Assembly: GCA_030248065.1 (NCBI GenBank)
Contig: JASAMV010000660.1
Location: 52,126 to 116,125, forward strand
Direction: 5' to 3'
From: Rhynchonema sp. JSB1_4
Taxonomy: Eukaryota > Nematoda > Chromadorea > Monhysterida > Xyalidae
Length of the DNA: 64,000 bases
This document shows, piece by piece, positions 12,679 to 26,499 of this stretch. The translations under genes and the position numbers were made by a program. Positions within the stretch are counted from its first letter, which is position 1; each line of letters starts with the position of its first letter. The notes under the pieces were generated by a model, which was given only the letters and a program-made list of their open reading frames with translations, made no database searches and was not told where the DNA came from.

Positions 12679-13570
12679 TCATTTGCTTCTGTTTTTACCT
12701 GATATCCAACAGTTGCCCCTGAAATCATGAGTTTTTTTTGGTGGGTGACGACTACTAGCCTTCGAACGTTCGGAGCCCTGTGCCTGTTGGTGGACAACAG
12801 TCTGAAATGTGGATTGTTGACCGTCACGCATTGAAAATTGATTCCTTTTCGTATCCCCAAGCTTGGCTAGCCCCGGATCAAAAGGAACATTCAAATGCGA
12901 ATTCAAAAACGGGTCATTTCTGACTTGTCCGGTGATGTCAGCCAGTTGCCAAACCGATCCATCTGTATTTGTCAGGGCTTGCGCAGATTGTAACAGATGA
13001 TGAAGCAAAAGTGGATGATCACAGTTGCACTTTCTTTCTTGAGCTGTTCCATCCAGAAGCAGAAAATCCAACGTTCCTCCCGGATGGAACGTGATTTTCA
13101 AGGAAATGGTAGTGCGATGGCGGTTTCGGTTGTCAAAATCCAAGTCGGCTTGCCATTTGCTCCTGCTCCTGCACGTTACTGTGACTGTCCTTCCGAAATC
13201 AGGGAATGGGATTATCGTGCTGACTTTGCACAAGAACGCAGATTGGGTCTGGCTCTGGTATTGGGTGATTATCGGGAGATAGAATTCACATAAACGGTAT
13301 CCAACTCTGGATTTTTCTTTCGTTCAACTTTTGGCTCAGGCCCCAGCCAGGAAGACCTCTGCACATTCCTCACATCCACGCCTAATATAAAGCCTGAAAC
13401 AAGACCTCAACACAATTAGGATACGGCAGTTTCGCGTCAGTTGGATTTCCGTTTGTGTTGCGTCCTTGTGTGAATTCGATCTCCGCGCATGGATATTGGG
13501 CTGGATAATGGGTGGCGGCAGTGGCGCCACATACCGCCATATTTAGCGAATTTTTATTCTTCGAGGGCAA
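12679..13570 (-). CDS. Unrecognised two-exon protein
   Basis: On the minus strand, exon 1 (13570-13406, starting MPSKNKNSL) and exon 2 (13254-12679) join in phase to 246 residues. I do not recognise the family. The first half looks like a compact fold rich in beta strands: FCKV-like strand, IIPFPDFGRTVTVTC, WQADLDFD, then TISLKITFHPGGTLDFLLLDG. A CxC pair follows (KCNCDHPLLLHHLL), and the last 60 residues are polar and basic (KASSRHPPKKTH). No signal peptide or membrane segment is seen. The gene is divergent from ARID2 (14514, +), so the two may share a promoter region. The donor used for exon 1 (GTCTTG) is weak, and an earlier ATG choice (MAVCG, 10 codons in) is possible. The strand and second exon are better supported than the first. 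Confidence 0.45.
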
Positions 13571-14513
13571 GTTGTTTGAAATTTTTCCAAAGTTATGCCG
13601 CCAGAAGTGATACTTTTTGACTGCAGTGCTGTCTGTGAACCAACAGATACCTAATTTCAGTCATATATCGTGCAGTTCTCCAACAAAAAGGACGTGGTTC
13701 CACCAAAAGCTGAGAACTTTTGCACATTGGGGATTGATTGGTATTGGTATTGGGCTGGGTGTCGGCGGAGCTATTTTATTGGGCAATGCGTGGTCGCCCT
13801 GGTATTGGCTATTGGGTATTGGGCCGGATCAAAAAATGAGATTGAGCCCATCATACCCAGATGGAAACCAAAGCCACAAGTTGACCGAAAGAGACATCCA
13901 GGGTTGGATTACATTTTTGTGCATTCTGTCTTCGATTTTGAACCACTCATTGGTTGCCTGACTGCGCAAGGTCGCTGTCAAACGTTATTTTTTCAAAATT
14001 TTAATTGTGGTGTTTGCTGGTGTTTGGTGTGTTTCATTTTTCGGCCTGCCATTTCCTTTTTGTTTCGGCAAATCCGGCGGAAATTTATTTTGGCACTTTC
14101 AGCACTATTGCTTTCGTATCGCATCGTGTTCATCTGTTCATCTGTCGCTTCGAAATCTTTATCATCAACCAAATCAAACTGAACCCGAACCACAAGCAAA
14201 GCAAAACTGCAATTTCAATTAACAACAAGGAACCAACCCCGACCACCGCTGGTGCATTCATTGCCAAAAAAATCCACAATGAGTGCTGCGGCCCCGGATT
14301 GAAAACTTCCACTTTCAACAATCCAAAAGCCAGCGTGTCATAATCGAGCTTGTGATTTTGTGTTTGCTCAAATTCCCGGCTTCAATTGTTCTCCGAATTT
14401 GCTTCTGTTAACAATTGACTGGAGCATTTATTCCGAATTCAACCAGCTTGGAATCGTTCAAACCAGTTAAACAAAGCAAACCAAATCAGCAGAACCCAAA
14501 CAAAATTACCATA
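13571..14513. other. Shared upstream region of the minus gene and ARID2
   Basis: No exon is supported. It holds a small cluster of TATTGGG-like units at about 13737-13830 ('ggtattggtattgggctgggtg'), the same motif that forms the large array at 47.4-47.97 kb. The part next to 14514 is A-rich and C-poor and is probably the ARID2 5' untranslated region. Confidence 0.4.
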
Positions 14514-17500
14514 ATGCTCACTCGTCGTCGAGTGAAGAACAATTTGGAGACGTATTTGGATCAACTGAATCGAAATCCTGAAGAGATTCAAGAACAACGC
14601 GCATTCTACCAACAGTTGACGCATTTCTACCAACGAAAATGGTGTGTTGCTACGGTTTTATGATTTTGCGATGGATTTCCACCTTATTTGCTCAAATTTA
14701 ATCAGTGTTAGCCCAGAAGAGTACGGTTATGCTGAGTGAACTGAGCAGAACATGTTGTCATTTCGAATCACGATGTTTAGGTCGTGTCCGCTGAAAATTC
14801 CGAGTGTTCACGGCAATCGAATCGACCTGTTCAAGCTGTACAAAGCGGTGACGTCGTTTGGAGGGTGGCGAAAGGTTTGTTTCGTTATTCGTCTTTTGTA
14901 TTCGTGCTGCGAATTGTTTGACCTTTTTTTATTAAACGACGTTTCTCACTCTCATCATGATCAGTAACACTCTGGGCTTTCGCTATATATATATATATAT
15001 ATATTATTATATAATTAATTTTTCGTCAGTTAACATCGTTCTGACAGATTTATTTGGCGCGCATTTGCCAGTTTCTGGTGTGCGTGGGTAGCAGCGTATG
15101 GCATTCATTCACAAGTTTCTGCAGTCGTAGTAACGTGTCCGTAGTTTGTGTGTGTGTGCGTGTTTGCTGGCCAGGCCACCCACTGGCCTGGGCCTGGGCA
15201 CTGCTGCCTACAGGACCCGACAATGCGTACGTAGACGTGTGTACTACGTGGTTGTTGCAGTTAGTGGTTCTTTAACCAGCACACGCCAGAGACAGCACGT
15301 GCAGTGCACTTTCGTGTTGGCTGGCCAGCGCAAGACTAGCAGCCAGCCAGCTCTGCTACATGCGGCCCCTGTACCTCAACAAGCTAGTCAGCACCAGCAG
15401 ACTTTCATTCAGCTCAACACAGGGTTTTGTCGGTCATGTAAATTACTCTCATGCGAATCTGGAGCTCAGATAGTAGAACTTCAAATTCACTTCATGGTAG
15501 ATGGTATGGTAACACAGCGATGATCGAGTATGATTGACACACACCAAGAAAATAGGTTTACCACGCGATGTAATAGTTTTGTGAAACACGTGCTGTCTCA
15601 TTCGTCATACCCACGATCGTATCATGCATTCACCAGGTGTCCAACACCCACCGCTGGCCGGATGTGCTGCGCGCACTTGAGGTGCCCGAAGGGATCGCCA
15701 CCGCCGAATGCTCAGTGAAATCCATCTACATTCAGTTGGTTTTGGTTTCGGGTCTTGTTTGTAAAAATCGTGTGAACCTTTCGTCTTAAGAAACATTAAA
15801 AAAATGCACCATATCTGTCAGATTTCTGTCTCGATTCGAGCATTTCAACTTGGTCGGTGACGAACATGTGGACAACGACGACATCGGTCGCTCCGGTCAC
15901 GGTCGGTCGTTCGCGTTTGCCACGGAATGTCCGGTTGCGCGACCCTACAATATTGGGGGTAGGTTGGCTGTTGAGTGTTTCTACACCTTTTTACTGCCCA
16001 CTTTTCGTCTCTACTTTTGTTTGGGGCGTGACACCAAGAATGTCATGCGCGAAAACTTATCTGGTCTCATGAACGATTTATTTAGTTAATTTCCGAAGTC
16101 ATGCATCTATTTTTGTTTCTGAAGTTGCGGTCGTAAAATGTTTGATGGGCTCATCGTCGTCACACAATTTGCTGATTATCGTGCAGAGCCGAGTCGTGCG
16201 ATTGCGGGCATGTCAACTGCACGTGCGACACATACACCGTATGATCGGGTGCATCGATCGCTGCTGTCGGGCATACCAAATGAAGTGGACTTTGCCATGA
16301 ATGTGTGCACCTTGCTGTCGCAGCCGGGACCGAGGTAAGGCGCTTGGTTATACTTGTACTTGTTCTCGCTCGGTTTTCATGTTTTGAAACAGTGCGATTG
16401 TGTGCAAAACTTTTCCAAGCGAGATCATTCGCGAATAACACCATTGGAACACGATCTGAGAGAAATCTTAATTTGATGATATCGCACCGCAGGTACTTGC
16501 GTTTGCGTGTGATTCCTGCGTTGGTCGATACGCTGGTGGCACATGCCGGGCTGTTTGACGATGGTTGGTCGTTGTTCTCTTTGTTCCTCGCTTTGTTTTC
16601 ATTGTTATTTGTTATGCTTGTACTTTGGCTGTTTTCGTTTTGATTCATTACATTTTTCGTACGTATCGATTTTTTTGTTGCAGATATGGACCGTTCGCTC
16701 GAGCCCCTGTACGAAGGCGCGTGGCGCAAAGCCAATCCTCAGCGTCATTTCCGTGATTTCTGGCACGACGCACTTGACGACGATCGATTGCGCGCGATGA
16801 TTGGCGGCACCGACACTGACAGTCAACCGTGCACGTCCAGTTGCGATCGTGTGTTTGCGTAAGTGCAATATTTAAAAACTGTGATGTTGTTCGTGTTCCT
16901 CCACTTGACAGGATAGGGTGCACAAATTCACAAGTCGCTAGTAGTGGCATACGTTTGGTTGGTACTGATATACACTTTTTACAATAAGATAATTCAAATA
17001 GAAATTTCAAAACTAAGGCAAGGAATTTTTGCAGCCATCGTCATCAGTTCAACCGCTACTCGGATGTGACCAGTTTCCGCGTGTACCAAGTGGCTGCGAT
17101 TCTCCGAAATCTATCCTTCGAACCGAACAATCGAGCCACGCTCGCTGCCAGCAGAGCTTTCATGAAGTTGGTGGTGTTTTTCGTTTTTTGAGTTTTTCCA
17201 TATGAGCGGGGCAACTGCGAAACGAGAAACCACTTGTTGTCTACGTCATTGTGAACGTGGCTACTCTACCCATCGCGTAACATCAGCTGAAATTCTCCAT
17301 TTTACAGATTCCTTCACATGTGCATTCACAGTCGCTGGCCTGAGCTGCAGACAATAGCACTGGACTCGCTGAGCAATGTGGCTAATGAGGTTTGCGGAAT
17401 TCGTTGTTTTTTGCTTCTCAGTTTGTTAAAATTACCTCGCTAGCGAATTCTCGCCAAAAACTCATGAATTTCGGCCTCATTTCAGATCAGTATCGAGCAT

Positions 17501-20500
17501 CTAACCCCTGAATACTCAGCTGTTCTGTTCCACACATTGCGCACATGTTTGCACAGCGATGACAAACTGCACGTGATCAGGGCATGTGAGACGATAGCCG
17601 CGTTGTGCGCCAAAGAGGCGAATGAGGCACGTTTGTCTGATGAATTGACCAGCACCAAGGATAGTTTGGTGAGTTTTCTTTGTTTTTCTTATTTTTTCGT
17701 ATTCAGTTTATGTTCTAGCATTTTATGTTGCTTTGTCTGTTCGCATTTTTGTGTTTTGCCTGATGTAAATCCAATCAGTAAATATCGAAATGTTCTCGAC
17801 AGAAAAAACAACGTTGAAAGACGAATCCATTTAACAGACTTCGTGCAGATTTTTCCATCTTTATCGGACAAAATGTTTCATCCACTAAACAACCACATAA
17901 TCTTACAGAACCAATCCACCAGCACTACTGACAGTGCCGAATGTGAGCCGATGTTATCGCATATCGCACGATTGTTGAGCGTCAAGGACATCATGTTGTG
18001 CGTGTACGTCCTGGAATGTCTCTATCAACTGTCGGAGCTCGGCGACAATTTGTGCAATAGTATGGCCACCATGCCAAGGACTGTCGGTTAGTACGGTTTG
18101 GAATATTGGACTGGAATATACAATCGGCATTCAAGCATCTCATCGGCCCGTATCAAGCTTGGTGACAGTGACCATACACAACAGAATCAGACTGGTCTTT
18201 GTGTGCCGATGCTATCCGATTGATGTAATCGGTGGCCGATCCGATTCGATCACCACTTTTGACATCTCGGCCTTCGTGGTCCGAGATCAGCCAATACTGA
18301 TGCTGAATCAATACTGGGCTCCATTAAGCATTGTCCTAACCCAGTACACAGCTATCCCGTTCAGAAACGTTGGTCAATCTGGTCACGATCGAGGCGGTCT
18401 CATTCGGCGCGAGTGGGCTGCAAGGCATGAAAGTGGTCGAGTACGCCGGTGGACCCCAACAGCAACATACCCAGCCGCAGGGCACTGTGATCGCACATGC
18501 ACCACGTACGGCCATACTGTCGCAGCCGAGCGGCAGATTGGTGCAGGAACCGCCGGGCGCGCCGATTATTGCTACACCACAACAGCCCGTCATTATGCCC
18601 GCCAGAGCGGTGAGTTGTGGGGATTTTTGTGCGGTTGTGTGTCTGCCAGCTGGAAGCTGGAGGAAGCGCGAAATAATTTGAAAAAATGATGTGTTACGAA
18701 GAGCGAAGGTCGTTTTGCGATCAAAAGGCAGAACTCGTTTTTGCGCATCTTAGGCTTTGCTTTGACCTTGTTTTACACATCCCGCGAGATTCTGCTTGTA
18801 GGCTTTCTCCATTGTCTGAATCATACTGTTTTCCAACATTCCTGCCATTTCCGCGTCACGCCATTGACGCTGACTGGCAACAGTCACGATCGGTTTTATT
18901 CGCCACAAACAATGCCTTGGACTTATGCTTTGCAGATGCCGCCTCCACCGACGCTCACCCCTCAACAGCCCCAACCACAATCGACCACATCCGTGCCTCC
19001 CCCAGGCATCCGTAACCCAGTTATGCCTGTTGCCTCCAAATCATTGCCGATTCCGTCGGCCCCCGTCCGATCGGTGACAATGCCAACGCCTGCCAATTTC
19101 ACCCGACCTCACAGCCCAGTGCCTGCCGTCATGGTGTCACACCGCCCCGTAATCAATGAAACATCACCCAGCACTAGTGGCACCTCCGCTAGAGTGATGC
19201 CGATCGGGCAACAACAGAATGCTACGCCACAACAGAGGAGACCGGTGCCGGTTGGTTCATTGAATATTTGTGAGTGTTTGGATTTGGATGGCTAGACGCT
19301 GTCACATGGTGTCGCCAATGTAGTGTGTCGCTCAAATTGCTGGCCGTTTATTTAGCTATTACTATATCACACTCCTGGGAAGTGGGAAGCCAATGTTTCT
19401 GTTCGCCCTTTCTATTTATTTTATGCCAACCATAAAACATAAGCTAATCAACAAACTTTCCTAACGAGAATATGTCACTCAGTAGTCAATCGTCGAGAGA
19501 ATAATCTTTGCAGCACTTTATATTTAGATCGTCTAGCTAACCGATACCAGTGCGCTCAAGCTGTGCCCGGGTGCAGAGTGAATGACCTGGTAACGAACAG
19601 AGCACCAGTTAGATGAAGAAAACAAAAACAGTCCAAGAACATAGTCCAAGCACCAATAGTTACCACGTGACCCCACACGATTTCAGTCGCAACCTCCACC
19701 TCTGAACCCGATGATGGCGCAACCTCCCCCCACATCGGCGCCCGTCTACCGTCCTCCGCGACCGCCCGGCCCGGCCGTGAACGTGCATCAGGACGAACAG
19801 ACGGACAGTCTGAGTACACAATGGATCAAACGCAATCTGGTGCCCGACCCGAGGGGCAGTGTGTCGAGGGGCGAACTGTACGCCAGCTATGTCGCTGCCA
19901 TGCACAAAATATATGGATCGCTGGCCGTTTCGGTGCATCATTTCACTGGCCTGTTGAAGTGAGTTGGTTGTTTGTACGTATTGTAATGGCAGATGGCAAA
20001 CTTTCTCGTGATGGGTCCTAGCCGTTTGCTGATACCACTAACTGCACTAACTCCTATCGGCACAAAAGTGGTTCAGAGACAGCTGACAAAAAAGTTTTAC
20101 TTGTGTCCAAAGTAGTGTCGTCAATTAATATCGAAAAGGGTCGAATCTTTGATGCAAACGGTAAACGCGGTTGTGAAGGAAATCAAGAGCCTTTCGGATA
20201 CGGCAGAGTAAGATCTCCATGATCGATGTTGCAGACTTGCATTCCCGAACTGCGTTGTGCGCGAGCGCGAGGGCCACGACGGGCCGGGTCGTATATCGTT
20301 GATGCAAATTGACGGACTGCGTTACGTCGCACACAAGCCTGTCACTCCGGAACCTGCGCGTGCGTTTATACAATTTTATGACATCGCTTTTGTCTTTGTC
20401 ACAAGTTGTATCCTTGGTTTGATATTTCCTACTATTTACAGCTTCCCCGAGCACTGCCACCAAATCATCCAAAACCATAACTACTACGGGTACAGCAGCA

Positions 20501-23500
20501 GCAGCTGCTGGCAGCAGCAATAATGTTGCATCATCCTCAGCGCCGTCTTTGGCCGCACAGCATCCATTGATGAAATCAATATTGAGCAAAAGCAAAACGT
20601 CACAGTCTGAATCACCAGTCGGTAGTCCGGTGTTTGGCAGGAGAAGCACCACACCAACAACGACCTCGACGGATACGGCCTGTGTTGCGCCAATAGCTGA
20701 TGCCCAATCTGCTGTGCAAACACTCACCACGAAGTTCAGGCCGCCCTCACAACCGGTTGGTTTGGAAAGACTTGTTATTGTTTGTTCTTTTGTTGCATAT
20801 TTCAACCTAAATTGAATAAAGGCTAAGAATTTTTCGAAGTGTTTTGATTGGTAACTAGATATTTTCTACTTGCAGCCTGGAACACGCGATTCTGTGGCCA
20901 CGCCGTCTTGGTGCTCTGATGAGGTACGTAATTGCGTGATTATTGATTTTATTTTTGGATAATTGTGTTATTTTGCCATTTTTCTTGATCGAAATATTTC
21001 ACCAATCATGTATTTCTCTTCAGGTCTCCCGCTCCACCGCCAGCCCCGACTCGGTCATATCGGCAGCGAGTGGCGCTGATGTTTCACAATCGATCAAGCA
21101 GAATGGCCCCATTCCCCAATCAATTGGTCAATCGTCAACTTCGGACCAAAGCAGCTCGTCACCAGCGTTGTCCACGACCGGTCCACAGCCAGGAGCTAAC
21201 TGTGACAGTCAGACTCACGCTGAGAAAGTCAAGCTCGAGATCTGCCAGGAGGCACAAGAGGCGCGGTCGTTCATGCCGGAGACGGAGGGACACGAAGCTC
21301 AAATACTCAGGGTTGAGAACACGACCGTGCAGGATGATGTGATGGTGAAAGAGGTTTGTGCTGTTTTTGTTTTTGGCATTTTAGTTGCCGCTTTTTTCTG
21401 GTCGGTTTCCGTTCTCAGTTGCGTTTTCGAGCATCGTTCAATTAAAAGGCGAATCGGGTCTCTGTCTTGGTCGCATTACCCGCGTGCCTGCGATTTGATA
21501 CCACTAATTTCGACCAGCGTGCAAGTTGTGCATAGGCAACTGAATTTTGAACCATTATAATGTCCAAATTAGGTGTTCAGTCAATTGATTCAATCACTTG
21601 AACAATGCAGGTCCGCTTCAATCTCATCCAATCACCAAATTTGATATTACATAGATCAAAATGTTTCAGTTGCTGCCAACCGAACCCCACCAAGCCGTGC
21701 GCGTCAACGGTCATCATGATCATAATGATGATGTAGAAAGACCAACATCCCCGAACCGAACTGACATCAAGGACGAGACCGACCCGTGCCCGTTGCCAAA
21801 GATCAACGTCGATAAAATCATCACGACAACGCGGCCGAATGGCATCATACAACAACAACAGCCATATTTGTGCAATGGAATTGACGATGACCTGAAACCG
21901 GACTCGAACAATAAAACAGCACCCCCAGTCAAAAATCTGACCAATAACAAAACAGATGTTTCATCCACTGCCACTACAACTACGGGTAAACTGACAAATG
22001 GGCCAACGACTGCGAATGGGCCGTGCACAAATGGAGTCAACTGTGGAGAGGATGAAATTGGGATGGGGCAAAATTCAACCAATCACGCACTGGTGGCCGA
22101 GGAGTCCAGGTCTGCACCGAAGTTGGAGCCATCGGAAAGTGGCAACAAGATCGATATGGACAGCACGATAGCGTCGATTATAGGTGAGTGCTGAACCATC
22201 AGCCAGTTACGTTACTTTGTTGATGTTTCACATGATATAAGTTGTTTCTAATGTTTCTTGCAGACCAAGTGGCAACGTCGAATCACAACATTCACCTGGA
22301 CGACAGCATGGATGCGGACAACGAGGTGGACTTTGATGATGTTTCACTGCAGGATGATGACGACGCGTCAAGGGATTCGTTCGCCAGTCATGTGACTAGG
22401 TTTGGCATTCTGTTTGTGATTTTATTACGTCCTGATCATTGGCTTTGGGGTGTATAGTACGCTTTCGTCACACTGCAGTTACGCTGCAAGATAATTCTGT
22501 CGGTTCTGTGTTTTTCCCATACTGGCTGCGAATGCACCCAAAACAATGCACCTATTGCAGCAGTAGCAGTGTGACAGCGTCGAGTCCTACCAAACGACGA
22601 ACGCGTCGGTCGAGGGGCGGGGTGCAGGGTGAACGGGGAGCGAAACGCAGACGGGTGGCCAGAAATGTCAATGTGGCCAATCCAAGGAGAAGTGCGCGCA
22701 AACCGGCGGCACCCACCATTGTGAGTGTGCTTTGTTGGATTATTTGAGTTTTTTAGGCGCATTTTGCTCTTGGTTCGTTTGACAGAAAGGCGCGGATAAA
22801 TGGGAAAATGAAGCAAACAGCAACAATTCGAGTCGCTTTTGTGTTGTTTTTGTCACCCAAATTTCCGTCCAATTTTCCAGGTGAAAGTCAAACCCAACGC
22901 ATCCGTGCGTGTGACTGTGGAGCCCGTGGCTGGCACATCCACAGCATCACATCACACACAGCAGCAACAACAACCAGCTGCATTGGTGTACATGTGTGAA
23001 TGGAATGGATGCGGAACGTTAGTGGACTGCGGATTTGTGATATTGGTGCCATCCGTATAGACACGGTGGTTGTTTTTGTTCATGCATGGGCAGTACAAAT
23101 TACAGCTCAGATATTTCTTGCATTCCCGATTTTCACTTGTGGTTTCAAACTTTCGTCCATCGATTGCAAACCATTGGAACCGCCATTCATATTCGCGTTT
23201 ATCATGCTCTGCTTCCATTGCAGTGTGCTGCCGACATCATCAGCCGTGTACAACCACGTTGTGTTCACCCATCTGCGTCATGTGTCGGGCGCGATGCCGT
23301 GCAAATGGCCAAACTGTGATCAGACTGTCAGACTCAAATGGTCTCTAGTCACCCATGTTCAGGTTGGTTGGTGTAGCTGTGATATTGGGAGATGCACTAT
23401 TTATAGTCACATGTTTGCGACATACCATTTTTGTCGTTATAATTAATACTAGTCGGGGCCCGTGCCTACGGCCCGGCTACAGCGCCGCGCCCGTGCCGTG

Positions 23501-24436
23501 CCCCCCCCCTCCCCCGGAAGACCCGTTAGCATACCCAAAGCTACCCGTGAAAATTGACCCGTCCGAGGGAGGGGGCCACATACACACACACATACATACG
23601 TCTTCGTGTTTTAGTAGTATAGATTCTCTATTGGAGTGGTGAATAGCACGACGAATAGTTGATTTGGAGCCGAAGTATCTTTGGAAAATGTTCACTTGCA
23701 GTTTCACTACCTGGAGGGTCACTATAAAGAGAGAACGCACTAATTTTGTTGAGTTACGTCTCAGTCGATGTTGCACGAACTAATGTGTTGGCGTCATCAT
23801 TGCAGGACCATCACTGTTGCGAAGCAGCGCTACGTACATCGGCAATGCGTCGCTACGAAATGCAAACCAAAGGCTTCACCAACATTCCCGAATCGAAGCC
23901 ACCGACAGCACATCCGGGCTATTCGAAGAACGCTGCCATCGAAGCGATTAGGAGGCACGCGTTGAACATGGTGCAGAGGGAAATGACGGTTCGTTTTATA
24001 TCTGTTTCGAAGCATCACACGGCCAAGAGCCAGCTAGTCGTTTTTGGAATTTGAAACGAGTTTCTTATTCAGGATGAACAGGAAGGACCGGTGACGAAAA
24101 GCATTCGCTTGACCAGTTCGCTCATTCTGCGCAATCTCGTTCGATACTCAAGTGAAGGCAGACGGTCGGTTGATTCATAAATCGATAATGCTGACCATCC
24201 TAATCTATTATTTCAAGCATGAATACCGAACGGGCTGATGTTTCAGCGTTGTGCGCCGTCACGAGTCACGTCTGTCGTGGCTGGCTCTGTCGCGTCTCGA
24301 GTCTTCCAAAGCACTCGCACAATGTCTCGCTGAACTACATTCCACTCCACCAGATAGCCCTGAAAATCAGGCAACAAATGAAGACAATGATGAAACATTA
24401 TTGAATGACAGCGAACTCGCAATGGAACAGTCTTGA
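14514..24436 (+). CDS. ARID2: ARID2 (BAF200) subunit of the PBAF remodeller
   Basis: Twenty-six exons join in phase to 1536 residues. They start at 14514, 14781, 15637, 15841, 16187, 16493, 16684, 17035, 17308, 17486, 17909, 18365, 18936, 19687, 20235, 20442, 20876, 21024, 21670, 22264, 22561, 22881, 23224, 23806, 24073 and 24247. ARID2 is the DNA-binding subunit that defines the PBAF form of SWI/SNF in the nucleus. Domains in order: ARID (about 20-110, with [19 protein letters not shown]); an armadillo-like region (about 165-480) with the family block [21 protein letters not shown] and [11 protein letters not shown]; a proline-rich linker; an RFX-type winged helix (about 690-790); a low-complexity stretch; a basic KRRTRR segment; paired C2H2 fingers (about 1328-1390, CEWNGC and CKWPNC with HLRH and HxxH partners); and the conserved C-terminal block [19 protein letters not shown]. 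Length is somewhat below the human protein. The junction into exon 4 (15841) is the least certain. Confidence 0.95.
14983..15013. repeat. AT microsatellite in ARID2 intron 2
   Basis: A (TA)n run followed by ATTATTATATAATTAATT lies in the intron between the two exons that encode the ARID core. It has no evident role. Confidence 0.9.
23455..23640. repeat. GC-rich inserted repeat in ARID2 intron 23
   Basis: A sharply GC-rich block (GGGGCCCGTGCCTACGGCCC, then C-runs) followed by a (CA)n run and 'ttttagtagtatagat' interrupts the AT-richer intron between the two zinc-finger exons. The composition jump and the imperfect TACTAGT / TAGTAGTA ends suggest an inserted short element, but I cannot name its class. 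Confidence 0.4.
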
Positions 24437-25711
24437 TAGGAAAAGTTGAATGGTGTTTCAAAGTTTCTGCCTTGGTGGCGTTAGCACTTGTCAATCGAAC
24501 CTATATCAATGCAGAAAACTTGATGCCCATTCAGTTTTTATGTTTTTTGTACGGTTTTTACGTGGCTGCTCTATGCCCGGAGTTTCTGTATTCATGTTTC
24601 TATCGTCGGATTTGATTTTTGTTTATCTCCACGATGTTTGTGTTGTTTGTAAAGCTTTGCCTGCCGTTTGTATTGTTAGTGAGCTAGTAGTGTGAAACAT
24701 CTCGTTGTTGAGAGCTGTGCGCCCGGTGTGCTGCCACATGGTGTTTGCGATGCTCTTGGTTCCTTCTTTGTTTTTTTGGGTTGGGAATCTTGAGAATTCA
24801 CCAGGCTTTTGTACTGAAGTGTTTAACTGATTGATTACCTGATCTGTGCGCTTGTTCGCGAGCTATAGTTGTGAATGAATCTTGTTTGAATTGTGGATAG
24901 ATTCCGTATTGTGTATGTATTGATAACTTATTGAATAGGGTGTTCAACTGCAACAAGTATATCGGGCTTTCTTCTGTTTAGATATGTTTTGTGTTCGTCA
25001 AGAAAATGGGATTCGTGCAGCAAAAATGCCCAAAATGTTTCATTCGTGTCGAGTATTAGTACTTTTATTGCGTTTATAAAAATTATTTTGTTCCATTTTA
25101 TCTGCATGATGTTTTTTATTGATCGATCGTTCTCTCTCTTGTTCTGTACTGCATATCACACACCACGCATTACGCACACACGTGTTCTCTAGTTGTCTTT
25201 TTATTGTTTGATTATTTTTCGTTTTGTATGACTTTATGTTCGTTCTGTTCTCGTGTGTCTCTCTCCTCTGCATCGTTCAAGGCCTAAATCGAAGTGATCA
25301 AAATTAAAAGTGACGCAACTGAACTGTCTTTGTGTGGCAATTGGGAGTCTGATATTTTCTATCTAGTTTGTGTAAATCACAAGTGTAGTTTGAAATTTCT
25401 GACTTCCATGTTGCCCTGTTTAATTCGGTAATCACAATAATCATTCAGTATTATACCAGTGGAACTGAGACCAAAACGGTGAGCTCGGTCCCATGCAAGT
25501 GTTTGTTTTGCGTCAACAAGAAAAATAAATACGCAAGTCATTGGAGTTGTCATTTTCAATGAATTTGATGGTTCACGATACCGAGCCAGTCATTCGCCTT
25601 GTGCTCTACTGCTTCCCAGAATGTCATTCAATCAATTCAATTTAATTACTTTCTTCTGGTTACAAATCGCAGCGCTGCCACGATCTTCTAGTCTTCACGC
25701 AGTGTTCGGAA
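24437..25711. other. ARID2 3' region and gene-free stretch
   Basis: T-rich sequence with no supported exon, probably the ARID2 3' untranslated region and the promoter of the small gene at 25712. An in-frame signal-peptide-like reading (ATG near 25622) overlaps the first exon of that gene in another frame but hits a stop soon after the next junction. Confidence 0.35.
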
Positions 25712-26234
25712 ATGTTTCAATTGGTATCACTGGTACCTGCATTCCGTCCACTGACGTCTGGTGTCGCTGTGTGCGTGCAGGCTGTCAGGTTGGCTCATAA
25801 TACTTGGAATCGCAAGACTTGTTTATTGACACCTACTGTATTGATATATCTAAGGGCGGTCATTTATCGCAATATTTGAATAAAGTTTGTAACCGGGGTG
25901 TAACTTGAATGTAGCATATAGTTTGGTGTGGAACGGATTTGGCACTGCTTATTTACCACGCCACGCAGCCTACATGTCGTAACCAAACTGCGCCTATTCT
26001 CCCAGATGGAACACGCCCTGGTACCGTCGCGGCTATCACAAATCGTACTTTGAGTTCGACGAGAAGACGCAATTGAAGTATTCGCGTCGACGCATGGCCG
26101 GGGGCAGACAGGGCAAGGGCGGGGGACATCGCATCATCATGAGTGACCTGTTGGTGGAACGGCCGTTCCTCGGTGTTTGGGGACACAAACAGATACCGCC
26201 CAGACCAGATAAACGACTCAATTATCCGTTGTGA
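25712..26234 (+). CDS. Small basic protein, possibly mitochondrial
   Basis: Two exons, 25712-25788 and 26006-26234, join in phase to 101 residues. I do not recognise the family. The first 26 residues (MFQLVSLVPAFRPLTSG and on) are hydrophobic with an arginine and no acidic residue, as in a mitochondrial presequence. The rest is very basic with many aromatics: NTPWYRRGYHKSYFEFDE, KYSRRRMAGGRQGKGGG and a proline-rich end (IPPRPDKRLNYPL). That pattern would suit a mitochondrial ribosomal or respiratory-complex accessory protein, but this is inference. The same frame is open upstream of the ATG to the acceptor at 25673, so a further 5' exon is possible. A candidate poly(A) signal upstream (25878, in the intron) is probably not used. 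Confidence 0.5.
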
Positions 26235-26499
26235 TGTTGCGAGATTGATCGTTGTTGTCTATTTTTGTTTATGATGCCTATAAAAACGCTTGCGCCGATA
26301 AAAAGTCAAAGTGATGCCTGGTGTCGTCATCAATTTGGTATTACTTTTATATGAAAGTACGTTGTACATTATTGTTGGGAGTAGGCGTATGACGCAAACT
26401 GCATCATTTTCGGAAGATAGCCCCTGATAACACAACTTGCTGCTGGCCAAATTGATTGTAAGCGTTCATTATTTTTCTACAGTACAACAATAGACAAAA

